In this document: piece by piece, positions 17,219 to 26,306 of the stretch
Layout of the letters: the number at the start of each line of letters is the position of its first letter
Position numbering within the stretch: the first letter of the stretch is position 1
Source: Pyrinomonadaceae bacterium
GTDB lineage: Bacteria > Acidobacteriota > Blastocatellia > Pyrinomonadales > Pyrinomonadaceae
Direction: 5' to 3'
Length of the DNA: 64,000 bases
Assembly (NCBI GenBank): GCA_019694355.1
Contig: JAIBCB010000003.1
Coordinates: 558,001 to 622,000, forward strand
Notes under the pieces: generated by a model
Database searches by the model: none
What the model was told of the DNA's origin: nothing
Seen by the model: the letters and a program-made list of their open reading frames with translations, nothing else
Position numbers and translations under genes: made by a program

Positions 17219-17296
17219 CTATTGCTTAATACCTGCCTGTTTCAGGACATTGTTCATTGTTCCGACCGGCATGTCAATACTTTCTTTGCCCGCAAA
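17219..17296 (-). pseudogene. hicA: 3' remnant of a hicA toxin gene
   Basis: The minus strand reads FAGKESIDMPVGTMNNVLKQ then AGIKQ and TAG, the typical HicA C-terminus (HAGKE-I--GT---ILKQAGI). An in-frame TGA lies just upstream, and the first half with the catalytic His is missing. The break is next to mqnE fragment E. The stop is 2 bases from the hicB ATG, the usual hicAB spacing. Confidence 0.75.
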
Positions 17297-17309
17297 TTGT
17301 CACAGTTCC

Positions 17310-17342
17310 TGATCCCTTTCGACGGCTTCGAAGCCATAGTTG
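17310..17342 (-). pseudogene. Short fragment of the mqnE 3' end (copy E)
   Basis: The minus strand decodes as YGFEAVERDQ, matching [10 protein letters not shown] near the end of MqnE and VGFEAVERDT in copy C. TTCGACGGCTTCGAAGCC is shared exactly with copy C. It is short, so taken alone it would be weak; its position at the break point of hicA and in the series of fragments raises confidence. Confidence 0.5.
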
Positions 17343-17363
17343 AGGCTGTTTACAAAGAGACGA

Positions 17364-17639
17364 TCATCCGATCACCATCGGAAGGAATGACTGAGCAGCC
17401 GGCAGCAAATTGATAAAAAGTACTATTAGCCATGGAAACTTCTTTTGGTCCCGAAACAAGAAGATAGAGCATATCAACGCGCTCAATAGGCATAGTATTG
17501 CTGTTCCATACAAAACCAGTTACATCCAACCCAATCCGCGATTTGTCGAAAAGTCCCATGGATAGATTAATAGTCCGTAGAAAGTAAGACCCGGCAGACA
17601 AAGGATGATCAATGCAAGATTTCTAGCTCGTCGACTCAT
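17364..17639 (-). pseudogene. Small membrane-protein gene interrupted by an in-frame TAA
   Basis: Starts 4 bases after the mqnE stop. The frame reads MSRRARNLALIILCLPGLTF..., reaches TAA at codon 40 (17520-17522), then continues for 51 codons with two more strongly hydrophobic stretches (LVLYGTAILCLLSALICSIF and WLIVLFINLLPAAQSFLPMV) to TGA at 17364. Three membrane segments in one frame on both sides of the stop suggest an inactivated gene of about 91 codons. A different frame (17350-17601) is open for 83 codons but shows no membrane pattern. Base composition is AT-rich. The family is not recognised. Confidence 0.45.
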
Positions 17640-17643
17640 TGTG

Positions 17644-18747
<1,104 letters not shown>

Positions 18748-18812
18748 ATTCCTTATGCAGATTCTACCAAAATGACGATTTGCTAACCATCTTGAGGCCC
18801 GGCGAGGCAAGA

Positions 18813-19298
18813 TTACACACCGTAAGCAGAACGCAGAATTTCCCCAGCCCGCCTTATTCGTTCCCCATTGTTTCCACGCCACGAATTGCTGTCGTAGTAG
18901 TAATACCACGGTACGCCGGGATAGTAATGCCGAAGCATTGGTGCACACATCGCCACGCACGGGACGCGCTCGCTGAAGATCTGGAGCACCCGCAGATCGG
19001 GCCGAGTACGAAACCACTCGGCAGCCAACCCTTCCGAATGAAGGCCGACCTCTGCGTCCGGTGTCGCCGCCGGGCCGTAAACTCGGGCGAGTTCGGCTAT
19101 CGTGACGTTCGGATTCACCTGAATCCCCTCGACGCCATTGCGATCGCGGTAAAGCCAAGCGGTAACGTTGATCGCTCCGAGGGCTTGTGGTGTTGTTAAA
19201 ATAGGGTTTGCTGTCCGCCGATAGCGAAGTGCCGCTTCCGGGAGTCGAGGGTCACATCGCGGCGAGTCCAAAGGTTTTGAGTTTGGGGTCCTTGGCAT
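18813..19298 (-). CDS. Deaminase-fold protein, possible polymorphic-toxin-type nucleotide/nucleic acid deaminase (161 aa)
   Basis: Residues 40-140 fit the cytidine-deaminase-like fold. Strand [12 protein letters not shown], then a zinc/catalytic HSE (H87-E89) in [14 protein letters not shown], then FSERVPC (C114) with C118 as second cysteine and a hydrophobic strand PWYYYYDS. The HSE...SERxPC pattern is that of the XOO_2897-like group of toxin deaminases. The two cysteines are three residues apart, not two, which weakens the case slightly. No signal peptide. ATG 19298 has GGAGG 7 bases upstream. It follows a secreted-protein gene by 13 bases. No immunity gene is recognised. The fold is more certain than the toxin role. 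Confidence 0.55.
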   Translation of the reverse strand: MPRTPNSKPLDSPRCDPRLPEAALRYRRTANPILTTPQALGAINVTAWLYRDRNGVEGIQVNPNVTIAELARVYGPAATPDAEVGLHSEGLAAEWFRTRPDLRVLQIFSERVPCVAMCAPMLRHYYPGVPWYYYYDSNSWRGNNGERIRRAGEILRSAYGV

Positions 19299-19311
19299 AC
19301 TTCCACCTCCG

Positions 19312-19965
19312 TTAGTTCGCAATCCGTTCGATCTTGAGTTTGATGGACCGGCTCTTTTTGTGAGTTCCGTCCCGGTCGCTTGTTACCCTGCCGGTCGCTT
19401 CCACCGAGGGGGCTTTCCGGTCAACCTGGATCAAGTTGGCTGAGATCGACAGGTCATTGTAAGTAAGTGTGGCCTCTCGGTACTCAGTGATGTTGCCGCT
19501 CATTTGCTTGGTTTCGAATTCGACAAAGACGTTCATTGGTGAGTCTGAGAAGGGGAGGAATTCCTCGACTTTTGCCTGCGGAGCATACTCGTAAACGTCT
19601 CTTAAACCTTTATTGGTAAAAACGAGAGCTTGCGAACGCAAGTAGAGACGGGGCCGGAGATCGATCATGACGGTTTCGCCCGCACGAACGATAAAAGATG
19701 CTCGCCGAACCTCGAACCATTGGGTTCGCTTTGTTGTTATCGTATAGACACCGGCAGGGACATCGAATGAGAATTCGCCCGATCTTGGCTCCGGGAACGC
19801 AGATCTCGAGAACGATCCACTCGACACGGTGACTTCGGTTCCGAGGATCACGGCGTCGTTGGGGTCAAAGATGGACCCGACTATCTTTCCTGTCTTTTCC
19901 GCTTGCGCGATGCCGGCTGCCGCGAAACATAGAATGATCGAAAGAGTTGTTATAATACGTTCCAT
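19312..19965 (-). CDS. Exported carboxypeptidase-regulatory-domain protein (217 aa)
   Basis: Signal peptide at residues 1-20 (ends GIAQA). Next comes a single carboxypeptidase-regulatory-like beta-sandwich: GKIVGSIFDPNDAVILGTEV, GEFSFDVPAGVYTITTKR. The second half is a beta-rich region with no recognised domain. Predicted periplasmic or outer-surface. The deaminase-fold gene follows 13 bases downstream, so they are likely cotranscribed. Confidence 0.72.
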   Translation of the reverse strand: MERIITTLSIILCFAAAGIAQAEKTGKIVGSIFDPNDAVILGTEVTVSSGSFSRSAFPEPRSGEFSFDVPAGVYTITTKRTQWFEVRRASFIVRAGETVMIDLRPRLYLRSQALVFTNKGLRDVYEYAPQAKVEEFLPFSDSPMNVFVEFETKQMSGNITEYREATLTYNDLSISANLIQVDRKAPSVEATGRVTSDRDGTHKKSRSIKLKIERIAN

Positions 19966-20056
19966 TGCGGTTGCCCGATCTCGGTGCGATGGCGAATACT
20001 TGGATTATGCTACCATTCTAGCAGACGAGAAAGCTGTTCAGAGGTTTTATCGCTTT

Positions 20057-20287
20057 ATGCAGAACATTGAGATCGTAAAGGAAAAGAATGCTGTTCTGGT
20101 GCCGCTGAAGAAGTGGGAGAAATTGCAAAAAGAGTTGGTTCGTCTTCGAAGAAAGGTTAACAAAGATAAGGTGTTGCAGGATCTTCGCGACGCGATCATT
20201 CGCATTGAATCTGACATTGAGAATGGACGGAAACCGAAAGGTCGGGATGCCCGCGAATTTATCACTGAACTCATGAATGCGAAATAA
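20057..20287 (+). CDS. Antitoxin of a RelE/ParE-type pair (76 aa)
   Basis: Short charged protein beginning MQNIEIVKEKNAVLVPLKKW, mainly helical, ending RDAREFITELMNAK. It overlaps the toxin gene by 11 bases, antitoxin first, as in RelBE-like systems. I chose ATG 20057 because upstream residues in this frame run across the divergent gene and lack homology. The family of the DNA-binding part is not clear; it may act as a Phd/YefM-like or unclassified antitoxin. Confidence 0.6.
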   Translation: MQNIEIVKEKNAVLVPLKKWEKLQKELVRLRRKVNKDKVLQDLRDAIIRIESDIENGRKPKGRDAREFITELMNAK

Positions 20288-20612
20288 GATAATAGTCGAG
20301 AAGACCTTCGAAAAACCGGCCAAGCATCTCGCCAAGAGGTATCCTTCTCTCCCGAGCGACCTCTTGTCACTTATTGTCCAATTAGAATCTAACGCAATGC
20401 TTGGGAATTCGCTCGGTGGAAATCTTCGAAAGGTCCGGTTAGCGATCAAGAGCAAAGGCAAAGGAAAGAGTGGCGGGGCTAGAGTCATAATCTACGTTTA
20501 TCTGGAAGGTAGTCGGGTTCACTTGCTGACCATATATGACAAATCCGAGCGTGAGAATATTTCGCATACTGAGCTGGAAACTTTAGTAAAAGAGATACGG
20601 AAAGAAAAATGA
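20277..20612 (+). CDS. RelE/ParE-superfamily toxin (111 aa)
   Basis: Shows the RelE-fold pattern: FEKPAKHLAKRYPSLPSDLL (helices), NSLGGNLRKVRLAIKSKGKG (strand with basic residues), GGARVIIYVYLEGSRVHLLT and a final YDKSERENIS. Such toxins cleave mRNA on the ribosome or act on gyrase; the conserved R/K-rich strand and YDKSE ending favour the RelE/HigB side. It overlaps its antitoxin by 11 bases and the next gene (DUF72) by 4. Confidence 0.78.
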   Translation: MRNKIIVEKTFEKPAKHLAKRYPSLPSDLLSLIVQLESNAMLGNSLGGNLRKVRLAIKSKGKGKSGGARVIIYVYLEGSRVHLLTIYDKSERENISHTELETLVKEIRKEK

Positions 20613-21499
20613 AGTTTGGAAAGGTTGAGAATCCCGGTGAGGTCGATTTCACGATTCCTCCCGATCATCCGGCGACGAAGGGTGTTTTTGCGTCGGAGAC
20701 GGGGAAGGAGATGGAGGTTTGGGTCGGCTGTGCGAAATGGAATAGCAAGGACCTCAAAGGCTTTTATCCGAAAGGCGTAAAGGCGAAGGACGAGCTGCGA
20801 TATTATTCGACGCAGTTCAACTGCATCGAACTGAATGCGACATTCTACAAACGCTATTGGGAGAGCACGTACACGAATTGGCGTGAGGGCGTCGAAGAGA
20901 ATTTCAAATTCTTTCCAAAATTCAACCAGGGCGTAACGCACTATTCGCGTTTGAAGGACGTCGAACAGCGGTGCGAGGAATTCGCCGAGAACGTTGTCTT
21001 CCTAAAGGAAAAGCTCGGCGTGCCGCTACTGCAGATGCACGATAATTTCAGCTCGAAAGGTTTCGACCGCGTCGAGAATTTCATTGAGAATGTATGGACG
21101 TTCGATATACCGATCGCGATGGAATTTCGCCGGAGCGAGTGGCACACAGACCCTGATATTTCAGAGCGGCTTTATGCGTTGATGGAATCACACGGCGTTA
21201 CGAATGTACTTGTTGATACCGCCGGCCGACGTGATCTGATGCATATGCGGATGACCACGCCGACGCCATTTATACGCTGGGTCGGTGCGAATCACGAATC
21301 AGACTATTCGCGGCTGGATGATTGGGTCGAGCGGCTCGGGGATTGGAAAAAACAGGGAATGCGGAAGCTATATTTTTTCGTCCATCAGAACGTCGAGCAA
21401 GAATCGCCGCTGCTGTCGCAATACTTCATCAAAAAACTGAATAAAAAACTCGGCACCGATCTGCACGTTCCGTTAACGGCAAAGGACGTTGATAAGTAG
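20609..21499 (+). CDS. DUF72-domain protein (296 aa)
   Basis: TIM-barrel-like DUF72 family (YecE type) of unknown function. Seen: VWVGCAKWNSKDLKGFYPKG, YYSTQFNCIELNATFYKRYW, FFPKFNQGVTHYSRLKD, and IAMEFRRSEWH. The length is usual. It starts within the toxin stop (ATGA), so it is translationally coupled to the toxin-antitoxin pair, which may be accidental. No signal peptide. Confidence 0.88.
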   Translation: MKFGKVENPGEVDFTIPPDHPATKGVFASETGKEMEVWVGCAKWNSKDLKGFYPKGVKAKDELRYYSTQFNCIELNATFYKRYWESTYTNWREGVEENFKFFPKFNQGVTHYSRLKDVEQRCEEFAENVVFLKEKLGVPLLQMHDNFSSKGFDRVENFIENVWTFDIPIAMEFRRSEWHTDPDISERLYALMESHGVTNVLVDTAGRRDLMHMRMTTPTPFIRWVGANHESDYSRLDDWVERLGDWKKQGMRKLYFFVHQNVEQESPLLSQYFIKKLNKKLGTDLHVPLTAKDVDK

Positions 21500-21507
21500 T
21501 TTCGCGA

Positions 21508-22008
21508 CTATCGATCTTTTGTTCTCGAAGCCTTTATTGCCGCGATGATGTCGGGCCCGCATCGAAGGCCTTCGTTGAACTGAATTGTCTCTCCGGACTT
21601 TTTCGTTGCAGCGACAAGGACGCCGCGGTCGTTGGTCAAGGCGTTTAAGACCGAAAGGGTGAACGTGTTGCTTTTGCCGGATAGAAACGTGAGTGTCGCG
21701 AGCTCCGACCAGAGACAAGTTTGCACCGTGCCTCGCCTCCTATACGTAAAGCCGTTCGTATGGATGGCCAACTCGTCCTTACCAAGCGAGAAAAAGAACC
21801 AGGCCAAGCCGAAGAACGGCGTTGAAAGAAGAAGCAAACCGAGACCTACGATAAACTGTCTTTCCAAAAGTATGCCGAATCCGGAAACAGCGAGCACTAG
21901 CGCAAAGAATACGAACAGTACGATCAATAAGAAGTTTGGCTTAGCGCGGTGATCAGAGACCAGATCGCCCAAGGCATTGTCATTCGCGTTGTTGGGAGTG
22001 TGGGGCAT
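21508..22008 (-). CDS. Membrane protein with two N-terminal helices and a PH-like soluble tail (166 aa)
   Basis: Hydrophobic helices at about residues 26-48 and 53-74, then a cytoplasmic beta-rich tail (ELAIHTNGFTYRRRGTVQTC, WSELATLTFLSG) that looks like a PH-domain-type module. No family is recognised. It lies 21 bases downstream of the prenyltransferase gene in the same direction, so it may be cotranscribed with it. Confidence 0.6.
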   Translation of the reverse strand: MPHTPNNANDNALGDLVSDHRAKPNFLLIVLFVFFALVLAVSGFGILLERQFIVGLGLLLLSTPFFGLAWFFFSLGKDELAIHTNGFTYRRRGTVQTCLWSELATLTFLSGKSNTFTLSVLNALTNDRGVLVAATKKSGETIQFNEGLRCGPDIIAAIKASRTKDR

Positions 22009-22029
22009 AATGTGTTCACCAGGTGCTTG

Positions 22030-22896
22030 CTATCGCAGAAAGACCGCGCCTCCGAATGTTGCAAGCAGTATCACGCTCACGAACGCGTTCGTCGTAAAGA
22101 ACGCCGCGTTCATACGGGAAAGGTCGTTGGCCTTTACGAGCGTGTGTTGATAAAAGAGGAGCACGCCCACCGCGATCACACCCGCAAGCGAAAGCCACGC
22201 CATTCCTGTAACCAGCCACAAAAGAACCAGAACGATAAACCCTTGAAAATGAAAGATTCGAGCCATCCAAAGTGCTCGTGCGACTCCGATCTTTGCAGGC
22301 ACGGAGTAGAGTCCGGCCTTGCGGTCAAAATCGATATCCTGGCAGGCATAGAGAACATCAAATCCGGCCGTCCAAACAAGCACAAAGAGCGAGAGCAGAA
22401 TTGGAACTTCGTCAAAAAGACTGCCGCGTACGGCGATCCAAGCCGCAGATGGCGAGATCGCAAGAGCTGCTCCGAGGATAAAATGCGAAAGGGCCGTAAA
22501 GCGTTTCGCGTAGCTGTATCCGAGAACAAAAAGCAGGGCGACCGGCGAAAGGGCAAAGGTAAGCCAATTCAGTGAATATGCGGCGAGCAGAAAGATCGCG
22601 ATCGAGACGTAGAGAAACGCCCACGCAAACCCGACGCTCAGCTTTCCGCTTGGGAGTTCGCGGTTTGCCGTCCGCGGGTTTTGAGAATCGATGTCGCGGT
22701 CGGCGATGCGATTAAAGGTCATTGCCGCCGAGCGTGCACCGACCATTGCGACCGTGATCCATACGATCTGCTTGATGGTCGGTAAACCATCTGCCGCAAG
22801 GATCGCTCCTAAGAATGCAAAGGGAAGAGCAAAAAGGGTATGCTCGAACTTGATCATTTCGAGCGTGGTCGTAAATCGCCGCCAGGTCGTGGTCAT
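22030..22896 (-). CDS. mqnP: UbiA-family prenyltransferase, probably MqnP of menaquinone biosynthesis
   Basis: Integral membrane prenyltransferase. The two Asp-rich motifs that bind prenyl diphosphate and Mg are NRIADRDID and QDIDFDRKAG. About 8-9 membrane helices. Annotated relatives are 4-hydroxybenzoate polyprenyltransferases, but with mqnE nearby and no ubiquinone genes in view, prenylation of 1,4-dihydroxy-6-naphthoate in the futalosine pathway is the likelier job. The UbiA family is certain; the substrate is an inference. Confidence 0.78.
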   Translation of the reverse strand: MTTTWRRFTTTLEMIKFEHTLFALPFAFLGAILAADGLPTIKQIVWITVAMVGARSAAMTFNRIADRDIDSQNPRTANRELPSGKLSVGFAWAFLYVSIAIFLLAAYSLNWLTFALSPVALLFVLGYSYAKRFTALSHFILGAALAISPSAAWIAVRGSLFDEVPILLSLFVLVWTAGFDVLYACQDIDFDRKAGLYSVPAKIGVARALWMARIFHFQGFIVLVLLWLVTGMAWLSLAGVIAVGVLLFYQHTLVKANDLSRMNAAFFTTNAFVSVILLATFGGAVFLR

Positions 22897-22968
22897 TGCT
22901 TGAAAAAGCTAAAGTTTAGCACCTTAAGCCACTTAAGTCGTCTCACGAAACGCACCCCTGATCCGAAA

Positions 22969-23502
22969 ATGCCCAGCGGCCGCACACACGATCTTATTAC
23001 GATTGCCCTCGCGATACCTGCGGCTGCGGGTTCCTTCGGTGTCACTAAGAACTTCACGGCGACGATGGTCTTTGCCGCGGCATTCATCTTCGGCGGCCTG
23101 ATGTTCGGCCCCGACCTCGACACGCGATCAAAACAATACTCACGCTGGGGCCCATTTCGATCTCTCTGGTACCCATACCGGGCGTTCTTCAAGCACAGGT
23201 CGCGGTTCTCACACGGATTGATCCTTGGGACAGCGATCCGCGTGGTCTACTTTTTGGGAGTCTTCTCGCTGCTCGTGATCGCGGGTTCGTGGGTGTACGC
23301 GGCACTCGCCGGCGGACGGGTCATTTCCATCAGCGAATTCTCAGAAATGTGGAGCGCGATCGGACAATTCGTTCGACGGCATGCTGGCGACTGGATCCTG
23401 CTGACCGTCTTTTCCGGAATGTGGCTCGGTGCCGCAAGCCATACGTTCACGGATCTTGCCGGGACTTTTATCAAGACGGGACGGCGGACAAAACTCTTTT
23501 AG
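22969..23502 (+). CDS. DUF2227 putative metal-binding membrane protein (177 aa)
   Basis: Begins MPSGRTHDLITIALAIPAA, typical of DUF2227 proteins, followed by membrane helices and the conserved GPDLDTRSKQYSRWGPFRSL, HRSRFSHG and a C-terminal GAASHTFTDL. The His and Asp residues suggest metal binding, as the family name says, but no reaction is known. ATG 22969 is chosen because homology begins there. The gene is convergent with the next and overlaps its 3' end by 4 bases. Confidence 0.83.
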   Translation: MPSGRTHDLITIALAIPAAAGSFGVTKNFTATMVFAAAFIFGGLMFGPDLDTRSKQYSRWGPFRSLWYPYRAFFKHRSRFSHGLILGTAIRVVYFLGVFSLLVIAGSWVYAALAGGRVISISEFSEMWSAIGQFVRRHAGDWILLTVFSGMWLGAASHTFTDLAGTFIKTGRRTKLF

Positions 23503-24719
23503 CCTTTTCCGCCAGTGCGTGCGGTTACGAGGCGAAGAGCGTGCTTGCGGACGGCTTCGGGGACGTTGCGGTCTTTTGTCAGGCCTTGCAGGTCGCGCAG
23601 TTGGAGCCGGTTCATTATCGACATCGAGTTTCCAAGAGGCGTACGCGGATTTCTAGCAAGGCTGAGCTGGATCATATAGCTGCGGCCCCACTGTTTGTTC
23701 ATCGAGATCTGCCGCAGCACTTCTTCCGGAACGGTTCGCATCGTGGCGATCTTCTCGACCTCTTGCTCCGTGATCTTGGGGTTGTTGATAACGGCCGAGG
23801 AAACAAGCTTGTTCGGGTCGCGGATCAGGATGTTGCGTGCTTCGCGGTCGCCTTTCATACCGAGTTTGACGCGATCCTTGACGCCCATACGCATTATGCG
23901 ATTGAGCACGGAGATGCGCTCGTTCGTGGCCTCATCCTCGGAATGAAGTTCGCCGAGGATCTTTGCCATAATGGCCTGACGCTGTTCTTCGCTCTCTTCG
24001 TATATCTCTTCGATATATTCGAGGCTCAGCCATGAATCGTCCGTCTCCTTATCGAGAACTTCGATGTGCTTGGCGATCAAGAGTGCATCTTCCACGGACA
24101 TCTCGTTCTCTTCGAGGTCTTCGGCAAATTCGGCCTGCTCCAGAAATTCCGCGGCAGCTTCGTTGCCTTGTGCACGAAGTTCGCTGGCGATCTGTGCGGC
24201 ACCGCGTTCTTTTTCGAAGAATTCACGTTTTGTTTCCGAAGCACGGCGTTCGGCTTCGGCCGAGCGATTCGGATTCTCGAGGATCGCGTCGATTATCGCT
24301 GCGTGACGGATCAGGAGCTGCTGATTTAGAGCTATACGTTCGAGCAGTCCGCTGTCCGAGGTCGTGCGGGCGAGCGTTTCGATCGATTCAGGAGGCGTCG
24401 TCGGATTCGAGAGAACTGCGGTATGGATCTCGACCGGCATCGCGGCCGAACGAGCAAAATGTGCCAGAACGGGCGGCGCAGCTTTTTCAGAACGCAGCAG
24501 CACTTCGAGCGAATCGATCGCTTGGGTGCCGAGAGTTTCGTGAGCATTCGCCGAGAGTTCCGCATCGTCGCCGTTCGCGAGGCCGACAAGCAGTTCGAGC
24601 AGATCCTCGCCAGGCAGCGGCAGAAGCCCGCGAGAGGCCGCAAGCTGCGCCGGACGCGGTGCCGCACCGGTCAGAACGGCCGAGACGGCCGGATTAGCTG
24701 AAAAGATCTCGACGGACAT
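23499..24719 (-). CDS. Uncharacterised helical repeat protein, LRV/HEAT-like (406 aa)
   Basis: No known family. The N- and C-terminal parts contain short alpha-repeats like those of leucine-rich-variant proteins, e.g. HTAVLSNPTTPPESIETLAR, SSAVINNPKITEQEVEKIAT, and LSLARNPRTPLGNSMSIMNR, each with an NP-x-(T/I) turn. The middle (about residues 150-235) is acidic coiled-coil. No signal peptide, so cytoplasmic. Likely a protein-binding scaffold. It stands alone. Confidence 0.65.
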   Translation of the reverse strand: MSVEIFSANPAVSAVLTGAAPRPAQLAASRGLLPLPGEDLLELLVGLANGDDAELSANAHETLGTQAIDSLEVLLRSEKAAPPVLAHFARSAAMPVEIHTAVLSNPTTPPESIETLARTTSDSGLLERIALNQQLLIRHAAIIDAILENPNRSAEAERRASETKREFFEKERGAAQIASELRAQGNEAAAEFLEQAEFAEDLEENEMSVEDALLIAKHIEVLDKETDDSWLSLEYIEEIYEESEEQRQAIMAKILGELHSEDEATNERISVLNRIMRMGVKDRVKLGMKGDREARNILIRDPNKLVSSAVINNPKITEQEVEKIATMRTVPEEVLRQISMNKQWGRSYMIQLSLARNPRTPLGNSMSIMNRLQLRDLQGLTKDRNVPEAVRKHALRLVTARTGGKG

Positions 24720-24902
24720 AGCGAAGTGCCCAGAAAAACAGAGGCAGGCAAGCTGATTCTAGCAAAAAGAGAGGCGTTCAGTCTTCATTACGGAGGTTTT
24801 TCGGCGTGTGTCACGAACAATTCTCGAAAGTTTGAAGGATTTTTCTCAAAAATGCGCTAAATTCCGTATTTCCTGTAAAATAGATATTTTTCGAACCTTG
24901 CA

Positions 24903-26240
24903 ATGATCAAAGAACAATTAGAGAAACTTATCGCCGGCAGACAGGCAAAGATCGGCGTGATCGGCCTTGGATACGTCGGCTTGCCGCTTATCGTCGAGTT
25001 CGCCCTTAAAGGCTTTTCGACCATCGGATTTGAGGTCGATGAAAAGAAGGCCGAGCAGCTCACCGCCGGCACATCCTATATCGTCGATGTTCCGGACGCG
25101 AATGTTGCCAAATGCGTTGGTGAAGGCAAGCTCGTCGCCACGACGGATTTCAGCCGCCTTGCCGAATGTGACGCGATCATCATCTGTGTCCCAACGCCTT
25201 TGCGAAAGACGAAGGACCCGGATATGAGCTTTATCCTCTCTGCGGGCGAAAAGATACAGGACAGCCTTCGCCGCGGCCAGCTCATCATTCTTGAATCCAC
25301 GACCTATCCCGGAACGACGGATGAGGTCCTCGAACCTATGTTCGAAGAGAAAGGCTTCAAGGTGGACGAAGACTTTTTGCTCGCATTCTCGCCGGAACGG
25401 GTCGATCCCGGAAACCCGCAGTTCCAGACGCACAATATCCCGAAGGTCGTCGGCGGCGTTTCGGAAGATTCCACCGATGTTGCCGCGATGCTTTATGGGC
25501 AGATCGTCAACGAGGTTCATCCTGTTTCGAGCGCACGCGTGGCAGAGGCCGCGAAATTGTGGGAGAACACCTTCAGAGCGATCAACATCGGGATGGCGAA
25601 CGAAATGGCAAAGCTTTGCAACGCTCTCGGCATCGACACTTGGGAGGTCGTAAGGGCCGCGGCGACGAAACCTTTCGGCTTTATGCCGTTCTTTCCGGGG
25701 CCCGGCATCGGCGGCCACTGCATTCCGCTTGACCCGCATTATCTTTCGTGGAAAGCACGTCAACACGGTTTTGATTCGAAGTTCATTTCTCTTGCGGAAC
25801 AAGTTAATTCGACGATGCCGAATTACGTCTTCGATCTCGTTTCTGCAGCCTTGAACCAGCAGAAAAAGGCCGTCAACGGATCGAAAGTGCTGATCTTGGG
25901 TGTCGCGTACAAAAAAGATATCGACGATATGCGCGAATCGCCGGCGCTGTCGATCATCGACCTTCTTCGCGCGGATGGAGCGGATGTCGTCTATCACGAT
26001 CCGTTCGTCGAAGAAGTGACATTCGACCACGCGTACACGATAGGGCATGGCGAGCCTCTTTATAATCAAGAGCTTACGGACGAGCTTATTTCGGGAGCTG
26101 ACTGCGTCGTCATTTGCACGGAACACTCCACCATCGACTATAACCGCTTGTGCGAACTCGCCGGCGTCGTCGTAGATACACGCAATGCGCTCTCACCGGA
26201 GATCCGCAAAGGATGTCACGCAAGGATCGTCCGGCTTTAG
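24903..26240 (+). CDS. Nucleotide-sugar dehydrogenase, UDP-GlcNAc 6-dehydrogenase type (WbpA/WecC-like)
   Basis: NAD-dependent four-electron oxidation of UDP-N-acetylhexosamine to the uronic acid for surface polysaccharides. The Rossmann motif IGVIGLGYVGLP is at residues 18-29. STTYPGTT, the Lys/Asn region AKLWENTFRAINIGMANE and the catalytic Cys in GPGIGGHCIPLDP follow. The length (445 aa) fits. The neighbour encodes UDP-GlcNAc 2-epimerase, so together they would make UDP-ManNAcA; alternatively the product is UDP-GlcNAcA. The enzyme class is certain and the exact substrate is not. Confidence 0.9.
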   Translation: MIKEQLEKLIAGRQAKIGVIGLGYVGLPLIVEFALKGFSTIGFEVDEKKAEQLTAGTSYIVDVPDANVAKCVGEGKLVATTDFSRLAECDAIIICVPTPLRKTKDPDMSFILSAGEKIQDSLRRGQLIILESTTYPGTTDEVLEPMFEEKGFKVDEDFLLAFSPERVDPGNPQFQTHNIPKVVGGVSEDSTDVAAMLYGQIVNEVHPVSSARVAEAAKLWENTFRAINIGMANEMAKLCNALGIDTWEVVRAAATKPFGFMPFFPGPGIGGHCIPLDPHYLSWKARQHGFDSKFISLAEQVNSTMPNYVFDLVSAALNQQKKAVNGSKVLILGVAYKKDIDDMRESPALSIIDLLRADGADVVYHDPFVEEVTFDHAYTIGHGEPLYNQELTDELISGADCVVICTEHSTIDYNRLCELAGVVVDTRNALSPEIRKGCHARIVRL

Positions 26241-26306
26241 GTAATGCCGAGTCCAGGATAGATGCCCGTTTGCGGGCAGAAGGTGGCGGCAAAGAATCAT
26301 CATTTA

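Noticed and set aside
17350..17601. 83-codon open frame as the real gene after mqnE
   Set aside because: It starts inside the more convincing membrane-protein frame, has no ribosome-binding site and shows no domain; kept only as an alternative.
24918..26126. 402-codon open frame antisense to the nucleotide-sugar dehydrogenase
   Set aside because: Shadow of a conserved enzyme gene; composition is Arg/Asp-rich as expected of antisense reading.
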